Of a stretch of DNA of 10,355 nt, positions 6,715 through 10,355 are shown one piece after another. Within the stretch, counting starts at the first letter, position 1; each line of letters begins with the position of its first letter. The DNA lies in the NCBI GenBank assembly GCA_019347585.1, contig JAHWLC010000018.1, forward strand, positions 1-10,355. Direction: 5' to 3'. The position numbers were made by a program, and so were the translations under genes. Below the pieces are notes generated by a model. It did not search any database and was not told the origin of the DNA. It saw only the letters and a program-made list of their open reading frames with translations. Source of the DNA: Actinomycetota bacterium. Its GTDB lineage: Bacteria; Actinomycetota; Acidimicrobiia; Spongiisociales; ZC4RG35.

Positions 6715-6734
6715 GGCGGTTACATTCGACCGCC
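6715..6734 (+). promoter_or_regulatory. Promoter of the EamA gene: -10 TACATT inside a 6-bp inverted repeat
   Basis: TACATT (6721-6726) matches the actinobacterial -10 pattern TANNNT and ends 8 nt before the GTG start at 6735, so transcription should begin at or within a base or two of the start codon (leaderless). GGCGGT (6715-6720) and ACCGCC (6729-6734) form an inverted repeat around it, so a bound regulator would cover the -10. No convincing -35 is present at 17 bp. Confidence 0.5.
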
Positions 6735-7664
6735 GTGGATTCGACCGGGAGATCCAAGCCTTCACCAGGGGCTTTCACTGTTGCCGCATTCGCAGGGGCC
6801 GTGCTCATCGGTGGGGCCAACTTTCTGGCGGTGCGCTTCAGCAACGCCGAACTGGACCCCTTCTGGGGCGCCGGGATTCGCTTCGTCGGCGCCGCCGTGA
6901 TCTTCATCGCCCTTGCTGTTGCTCTGCGTCTCGAGTGGCCCCGGGGCAAGCTGCTCGTGCTCACCGCCGCCTACGGGATCGTCAACTTCACCCTGTCATA
7001 CGCGCTGATGTACTGGGCGCTGGTGACCGTGACGGCTGGTGTGGCCGCGGTCGTCCTCGCAATCGTGCCCCTGGTCACACCGATGCTGGCAGCGGCTCAG
7101 CGTCTGGAGTTGCTCGATCGAAGAGCGATCATCGGTGCCCTGGTGGCCCTGGCCGGCATCGTGTGGATGACGGTGGGCCCTGATGGGCTCGTTCTCCCCT
7201 TGAGCGGGCTCCTCGCCATCCTCGTCGCCTCGGTCACGGTCGCTCAGGGGGTGATCCTCGGCAAGCGCATCTCCGGCAACCATCCGGCGATGACCAACGC
7301 CATCGGGATGGTGGTGGGGACGGTGCTGCTGCTGGCCCTGTCGGCGATCACCGGCGAGCGGTGGGCGCTGCCGCAGGAGACCGAGGTCGTGGTGGCGGTC
7401 GGCTACCTGGTCACGCTCGGTTCCGCCGGGCTGTTCGTGCTGGTCCTGTTGATCGTCCGGCGCTGGACCGCCTCCGCCACGGCCTACTCCTTCGTCCTCT
7501 TCCCCGTGGTGACCATGCTCCTCGAGGCCTGGCTGGCCGACGTGCCCCTGACCCTGAGGGGTGTCACCGGCGCCCTCGTGGTGATGGGTGGGGTGTGGTT
7601 CGGGGCTTTCTCCGAGTCGGCTGACCGGGCTCCCACACCACAGGCTCCTGTGGCGGCGCCCTGA
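6735..7664 (+). CDS. EamA/DMT-family 10-TM transporter
   Basis: This 309-residue integral membrane protein is built of two EamA repeats (about 14-145 and 155-293), each giving about five hydrophobic segments, as in the drug/metabolite transporter superfamily. Features include GGANFLAVRFSNAELDPFWGAGIRF after TM1, PLVTPMLAAAQRLE at the end of TM4 of repeat 1, and YSFVLFPVVTMLLEAWL in repeat 2. The tail (about 294-309) is Ala/Pro-rich and cytosolic. The GTG start has no SD but lies 8 nt after a TANNNT hexamer, suggesting a leaderless message. Family members export amino acids or metabolites; E. coli EamA exports O-acetylserine and cysteine, which is suggestive beside a cysteine-synthase-like gene. 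The substrate cannot be deduced from the sequence. Confidence 0.9.
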   Translation: MDSTGRSKPSPGAFTVAAFAGAVLIGGANFLAVRFSNAELDPFWGAGIRFVGAAVIFIALAVALRLEWPRGKLLVLTAAYGIVNFTLSYALMYWALVTVTAGVAAVVLAIVPLVTPMLAAAQRLELLDRRAIIGALVALAGIVWMTVGPDGLVLPLSGLLAILVASVTVAQGVILGKRISGNHPAMTNAIGMVVGTVLLLALSAITGERWALPQETEVVVAVGYLVTLGSAGLFVLVLLIVRRWTASATAYSFVLFPVVTMLLEAWLADVPLTLRGVTGALVVMGGVWFGAFSESADRAPTPQAPVAAP

Positions 7665-7692
7665 CAAACGGTGAAGACGGTGGAGTCGCTCA

Positions 7693-7705
7693 GACGATGA
7701 TCGTC
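7693..7705. repeat. 13-bp palindrome between the EamA and Lon-domain genes
   Basis: GACGAT-G-ATCGTC is a perfect palindrome 28 bp after the EamA stop. It may be a binding site upstream of the Lon-domain gene. It is too small, and lacks a T-run, to be called a terminator. Confidence 0.25.
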
Positions 7706-7764
7706 CGCCGACGCGCGGAGGTTAGAAGATCAACTGGCGATGCCCGCTCCCGGCTGCATAGCCG

Positions 7765-7774
7765 ACCAATTGGT
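7765..7774. repeat. 10-bp palindrome ACCAATTGGT upstream of the Lon-domain gene
   Basis: A perfect 10-bp palindrome, AT-rich at its centre, lies 32 bp upstream of the ATG at 7807. That is near the -35 region of any promoter serving this two-gene unit. The heptamer CGGCTGC also occurs on both sides of it (7751-7757 and 7788-7794). A role as operator is inference. Confidence 0.25.
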
Positions 7775-7806
7775 GCCGCCCCGGGGACGGCTGCGGATAT
7801 GGTTCG

Positions 7807-8433
7807 ATGATCGCCGTCCGCGAGCTCCCGATGTTCCCGCTGGGCACCGTGCTCCTTCCCGGTTCGGTCCTCCCGCTCTACTTGTTCGAGCCGCGCTACG
7901 TCGAGATGTACGGTGACATCGTCTCCGGCGACCGGGAGTTCGGGGTGGTTCTCATCGAGAGGGGCCCCGCCGCCGGCGGAGAGGACGTTCGCTTCGACCA
8001 TGGCACCATCGCCCGAATGGTCGGCTCGGCGACTCATGACGACGGGACGATCTCGATCGTGACGGTCGGCACCAGACGCATCAGGGTGGAGAGCTGGCTC
8101 GATCCGGCTCCATATCCCAGTGCATTGGTGGAGACCCTCCGGGACGACCCCTTGTCCGAGATCGGGGTCGAGTTCATCGATGAGGGCGTAGAGCTGCTGG
8201 GACGGCTCAAGATCCTCTTTTCCGAACTGGGGGCCGATGTCGGTGTCGACCCCCCGCAACTCTCCGACGATCCCATCGCCGCCACGTACCAGATGGCGCA
8301 GCTGGCGGGTCTGCAGGCGATCGACCTGCAGAAGGTACTCGAGGCGGAGTCGAGCGATCTTCGCGCGGGGTTGGTTCGGGATCTTCTCGAGGACCAGGTG
8401 GAGCTGGTGCAGCTGCAGCTGGGCATCAGATGA
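7807..8433 (+). CDS. Stand-alone Lon substrate-binding (N-terminal) domain protein
   Basis: This 208-residue protein consists of the Lon N-terminal substrate-binding domain (LON_substr_bdg) with no AAA+ or Ser-Lys protease part. The N-terminus LPMFPLGTVLLPGSVLPLYLFEPRYVEMYGD is the family hallmark. GRREFGVVLI-type and GTRRIRV strands follow at about 43-95, and a helical C-terminal part runs from about 125. Such proteins are widespread and mostly uncharacterised; by homology they bind unfolded or tagged protein segments, perhaps as an adaptor. No clear SD precedes the ATG. TATGGT (7798-7803) ends only 3 nt before it, which is too close for a standard leaderless start. It overlaps the SRPBCC gene by 4 bp (ATGA). 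Confidence 0.9.
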   Translation: MIAVRELPMFPLGTVLLPGSVLPLYLFEPRYVEMYGDIVSGDREFGVVLIERGPAAGGEDVRFDHGTIARMVGSATHDDGTISIVTVGTRRIRVESWLDPAPYPSALVETLRDDPLSEIGVEFIDEGVELLGRLKILFSELGADVGVDPPQLSDDPIAATYQMAQLAGLQAIDLQKVLEAESSDLRAGLVRDLLEDQVELVQLQLGIR

Positions 8434-8861
8434 TCAGACTTCACGAGATACGACAGGTCCTCAAGCCGCGTCCCCAGGTGTTCGCCTATGCTGCCGATCT
8501 CGCCAACACGGAGCAGTGGAACCCCAACGTGGTCTCGGCGAGAGAGGTTGGCACCGCCGAGCCGGGGATAGGCGCCCGATACCAGCTCGAAGTCAGCTTG
8601 GGCGGCGTCCTCTTCCCCATGATCTACGAGGTCAGCGAGTACGAACCCGATTACCGGGTGACTTTGCTGGGTCGGAGCAGCGGCCTCCACGTCGTGGATG
8701 AGCTCAAGTTTCTCGAAGACGGGGACAAGACCGTCATCGACTACACCGCCAACCTCAGCTTCCGCAACTTCGCCCGATTCGTCGGCCCCCTGACAGCCCC
8801 GGTGATCAGGCGGGCCGCGGCGAGATCCGTCGACGCCCTGGTCGCGGCGCTGGAGGGATAG
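8430..8861 (+). CDS. SRPBCC-fold (START/polyketide cyclase-like) protein
   Basis: This 143-residue single-domain protein has the SRPBCC helix-grip pattern: a short first strand, the helix PRPQVFAYAADLANTEQWNPNV (about 13-34), then alternating strands (ARYQLEVSLGG, MIYEVSEYEPDYRVTLLG, KTVIDYTANLSF), and a long C-terminal helix (about 118-141). The fold encloses a hydrophobic pocket that binds lipid-like or aromatic ligands. No catalytic function can be assigned. The ATG lies in the ATGA overlap with the upstream Lon-domain gene and lacks an SD, implying translational coupling and roughly matched amounts. Its end is 20 bp from the end of the converging DUF2236 gene, and no terminator is obvious between them. 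Confidence 0.86.
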   Translation: MIRLHEIRQVLKPRPQVFAYAADLANTEQWNPNVVSAREVGTAEPGIGARYQLEVSLGGVLFPMIYEVSEYEPDYRVTLLGRSSGLHVVDELKFLEDGDKTVIDYTANLSFRNFARFVGPLTAPVIRRAAARSVDALVAALEG

Positions 8862-8881
8862 CCCCTCCCCAGAGGCCGCGG

Positions 8882-9820
8882 TCAGACGACCCGAGGTCTC
8901 TGCTTGAAGAGACGCTCCGGCACCTCGTGATGGCATCTCTCCAGGGCCAGCCGCCAGGAGGGGGAATAGCCCAACGCCCAACGCAGGCCAGCGACTGCGG
9001 AGCGCCCCACCGTCGCCGCCCCCAAGGCCGGGGTCACACCGAGAATGTCCCTGATCCGCTCGGGGATGGTGACGATGGCGGCCTCCAGCAGCACGCGATA
9101 GCCGAGCTTCACTCCCAGCGGGAGCGGCGGGTCGGTGAGGAAGTCGACGGCCTCGTCCATCCCGGGAGAGGGCGCCAGATCGGGATGGTTTTGGATCCAC
9201 GACGAGAGCTCCGCGCGCGTCTCCGGCATGGGGTCGGCGCCCAGCAACGCTCCGATCCGTGTCTGCTCGACCACGAAGCGGTCGGCCTCCGACGGGGAGA
9301 TGGGGATCCCCCCGTACGCGAGATGGGTGCTCAGGAACGAGTCGGTGAGGGCGTTGTGCACCCAGGCAGAGAAGCCGGGGTCGTCCGCCGTGTACTGGAC
9401 CCCCCGGCTGGAGACGCCCCGCACCGGGCGATGGATCCTCTGCACCTGGCGAATCGCCTGCTCCACCTCGGGCATGGCGCCGAAGGTGGTGGCCCCGATG
9501 TACGCCGAGGTGCGGGAGAGACGGCCCAGCGGGTCCTCGCGGTATCGGGAGTGGTCGCCGACTCCGGCGACGACTTCGGGATGCGCCGCCTGGACCAGCA
9601 GCCCCCTGATCCCGCCGACGAAGGCGGCGCTGTCGGCGATCACCATCCACGACACCGAGCCGGGGCCAAGCAGGCCCGGGTCTCCCTCGTGCTCGAGAGT
9701 GTGTGCCAACGGGTATGGGGCGTGGGCGAAGGGAGCGGTGGCGGAGGCGGCGATCCGCCGGCGAAGCTCCTCGATCAACGAGCTCGAGGAGGGGTTGCTA
9801 ACCGTTTCCGCTGACTCCAC
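8882..9820 (-). CDS. DUF2236 / MpaB-Lcp-type oxygenase-family protein
   Basis: This 312-residue protein belongs to the DUF2236 family (MpaB/Lcp catalytic domain). Conserved blocks are LLVQAAHPEVVAGVGDHSRY (about 74-93), the RLSRT motif (R100, T104), H130 in RIHRPVRG, and SAWVHNAL (W153, H155). In latex-clearing protein LcpK30 an Arg-x3-Thr pair and a His about 34 residues later sit at the haem b site; R100/T104/H130 fit that pattern with a small gap, so haem binding is plausible. The natural substrate is unknown; most bacterial members are uncharacterised. The frame stays open to 10252, but upstream residues are shadow sequence. GTG at 9820 is 8 nt after TATCAT and is chosen as a leaderless start; the adjacent GTG at 9823 is the alternative. 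It is divergent from the M16 peptidase gene. Confidence 0.85.
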   Translation of the reverse strand: MESAETVSNPSSSSLIEELRRRIAASATAPFAHAPYPLAHTLEHEGDPGLLGPGSVSWMVIADSAAFVGGIRGLLVQAAHPEVVAGVGDHSRYREDPLGRLSRTSAYIGATTFGAMPEVEQAIRQVQRIHRPVRGVSSRGVQYTADDPGFSAWVHNALTDSFLSTHLAYGGIPISPSEADRFVVEQTRIGALLGADPMPETRAELSSWIQNHPDLAPSPGMDEAVDFLTDPPLPLGVKLGYRVLLEAAIVTIPERIRDILGVTPALGAATVGRSAVAGLRWALGYSPSWRLALERCHHEVPERLFKQRPRVV

Positions 9821-9828
9821 CACACCGG

Positions 9829-9834
9829 ATGATA
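9829..9834 (-). promoter_or_regulatory. -10 element (TATCAT) of the DUF2236 gene, leaderless start
   Basis: The minus strand reads TATCAT, followed by CCGGTGTG and then GTG. The hexamer matches TANNNT, and the gap of 8 nt to GTG-9820 (5 nt to GTG-9823) places the transcript start at the start codon. No purine-rich SD lies before either GTG. Confidence 0.5.
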
Positions 9835-9841
9835 CGGCCCC

Positions 9842-9851
9842 GCCGGCCGGC
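9842..9851. repeat. Palindrome GCCGGCCGGC, copy 1
   Basis: A perfect 10-bp palindrome lies 7 bp upstream of the DUF2236 -10 element. An identical copy lies 41 bp away in the same divergent promoter region. Chance occurrence is possible in GC-rich DNA. Confidence 0.35.
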
Positions 9852-9882
9852 AAGGAGAAGTGCGGCCACCACCGCGGGCGTG

Positions 9883-9892
9883 GCCGGCCGGC
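9883..9892. repeat. Palindrome GCCGGCCGGC, copy 2
   Basis: This is the second copy of the palindrome (GGCCGGCCGGC if 9882 is included), 26 bp upstream of the M16 gene -10. The 41-bp centre spacing is close to four helical turns, so both copies would face the same side of the DNA. Confidence 0.35.
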
Positions 9893-9918
9893 TCTCTTCC
9901 GGTAGGCCTTCGACACCG

Positions 9919-9924
9919 TATCGT
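9919..9924 (+). promoter_or_regulatory. -10 element (TATCGT) of the M16 peptidase gene, leaderless start
   Basis: TATCGT matches TANNNT and is followed by 7 nt (TCCTACC) and then GTG at 9932. Those 7 nt contain no SD, so the start codon should be at or next to the 5' end of the mRNA. Confidence 0.5.
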
Positions 9925-9931
9925 TCCTACC

Positions 9932-10355
9932 GTGGAAGCGACCAGGCCATCCCGCGTCATCCAGCTGACCTGGTGGATCGTCATCACCTCCTTGATCACC
10001 GCCTCGTGCACCTCGGGGGCCGCCGAGTCGACCACGATCACGGGCGCCGCCCCGACCACCACCGTGCCGGACGGGACGACGACCACCCGAGATCCGGCTT
10101 TGGGGCTGGCGCTCCCCAAGGATCCGCAGGTGAGGGTGGGCCAGCTCGACAACGGGCTGACATATTACGTTCGCCAGAACGGCTCGCCGGGGGGTCGTGC
10201 CGAGTTGAGGCTCCTGGTCGACGCGGGATCGGCCCAGGAGACCGAGGAGCAATCGGGCCTAGCCCATTTCCTCGAGCACATGATGTTCAACGGGACGGAG
10301 CGTTTCCCGCGCAACGAGCTGATCTCGGCCCTCGAGGCGTTCGGCCCCCGTTTCG
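9932..10355 (+). CDS. M16-family (insulinase-like) zinc metallopeptidase, lipoprotein, 3' partial
   Basis: The open frame runs from GTG 9932 past the window end, giving 141 residues. The N-terminus has a charged head (TRPSR), a hydrophobic stretch (WWIVITSLITAS) and C26, a likely lipid-modified cysteine, although Thr at -3 makes the lipobox imperfect. A Thr/Pro/Ala-rich linker follows at about 27-57. The M16 domain begins at about 66 (QVRVGQLDNGLTYYVRQN). It contains the inverted zinc motif HxxEH as H112-F-L-E115-H116, followed by MMFNGTERFPRNEL, as in M16 peptidases of the PqqL/pitrilysin type. The second Glu ligand would lie downstream. It probably acts outside the membrane on small peptides or processed proteins. 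A GTG at 10130 is internal. The leaderless-type promoter supports the 9932 start. Confidence 0.88.
   Translation, partial: MEATRPSRVIQLTWWIVITSLITASCTSGAAESTTITGAAPTTTVPDGTTTTRDPALGLALPKDPQVRVGQLDNGLTYYVRQNGSPGGRAELRLLVDAGSAQETEEQSGLAHFLEHMMFNGTERFPRNELISALEAFGPRF

Noticed and set aside
6572..6964. 130-residue minus strand frame between the PLP enzyme and EamA
   Set aside because: It overlaps the EamA N-terminus antisense, has biased composition (Ala/Pro/Thr/Arg) and no recognisable domain or RBS.
7798..7803. TATGGT as a leaderless -10 for the Lon-domain gene
   Set aside because: It ends only 3 nt before the ATG, so transcription would start inside the coding region.
9824..10252. Upstream extension of the DUF2236 frame to 456 residues
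   Set aside because: It would run antisense through the M16 gene and both promoters and reads as low-complexity Arg/Gly. GTG at 9820 after a TANNNT hexamer fits the family start better.
1..10355. CRISPR array, transposase, integrase, tRNA or attachment site
   Set aside because: No regularly spaced repeats, transposase or integrase motifs, tRNA-like cloverleaf or long terminal repeats were seen on either strand.

Overview
The window is GC-rich bacterial DNA, densely coded on both strands. Many starts are GTG, several genes lack a Shine-Dalgarno (SD) sequence but have a TANNNT -10 hexamer just upstream, and two predicted lipoproteins carry Thr-rich linkers after the lipid-modified Cys. Together these suggest an actinomycete, possibly an Acidimicrobiia-like lineage. 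That placement is inference: there is no rRNA or marker gene here. I see no tRNA, CRISPR array, insertion sequence or phage gene.

Layout. (1) Positions 1-4300 hold a complete branched-chain-amino-acid-type (HAAT/Liv) ABC importer, except that the 5' end of livG lies outside the window. It is split into two converging units: livG-livF on the + strand, and a lipoprotein substrate-binding gene, then livH and livM, on the - strand. The livF and livM stop codons overlap. (2) Divergent from the binding-protein gene lies a D-malate/tartrate-dehydrogenase-type (DmlA/TtuC) oxidative decarboxylase (4418-5482). The short intergenic region holds an 11-bp-arm inverted repeat whose 6-bp spacer reads TATAGT toward the importer, which looks like an operator over a promoter. 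(3) A PLP enzyme of the cysteine-synthase fold with altered active-site loops (5553-6509, -) lies divergent to an EamA/DMT 10-TM transporter (6735-7664, +). (4) A two-gene + strand unit follows: a stand-alone Lon substrate-binding-domain protein and an SRPBCC protein, coupled by ATGA (7807-8861). (5) A DUF2236/MpaB-Lcp-type putative haem oxygenase (8882-9820, -) is divergent to a lipoprotein M16 metallopeptidase (9932 to the window end, +), which is cut off by the window edge.

How they may work together. The most coherent unit is importer plus dehydrogenase around a shared operator-like site. A testable reading is uptake of a hydroxy-dicarboxylate-like or other organic-acid ligand coupled to its NAD-dependent oxidation, rather than plain Leu/Ile/Val uptake. 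A weaker second unit is the cysteine-synthase-like enzyme with the EamA transporter, since E. coli EamA exports O-acetylserine and cysteine. Three genes (EamA, DUF2236, M16) appear to be translated from leaderless mRNAs. Nothing here is demonstrably a new system; the operator-centred importer/dehydrogenase pair and the variant PLP enzyme are the best candidates for follow-up.
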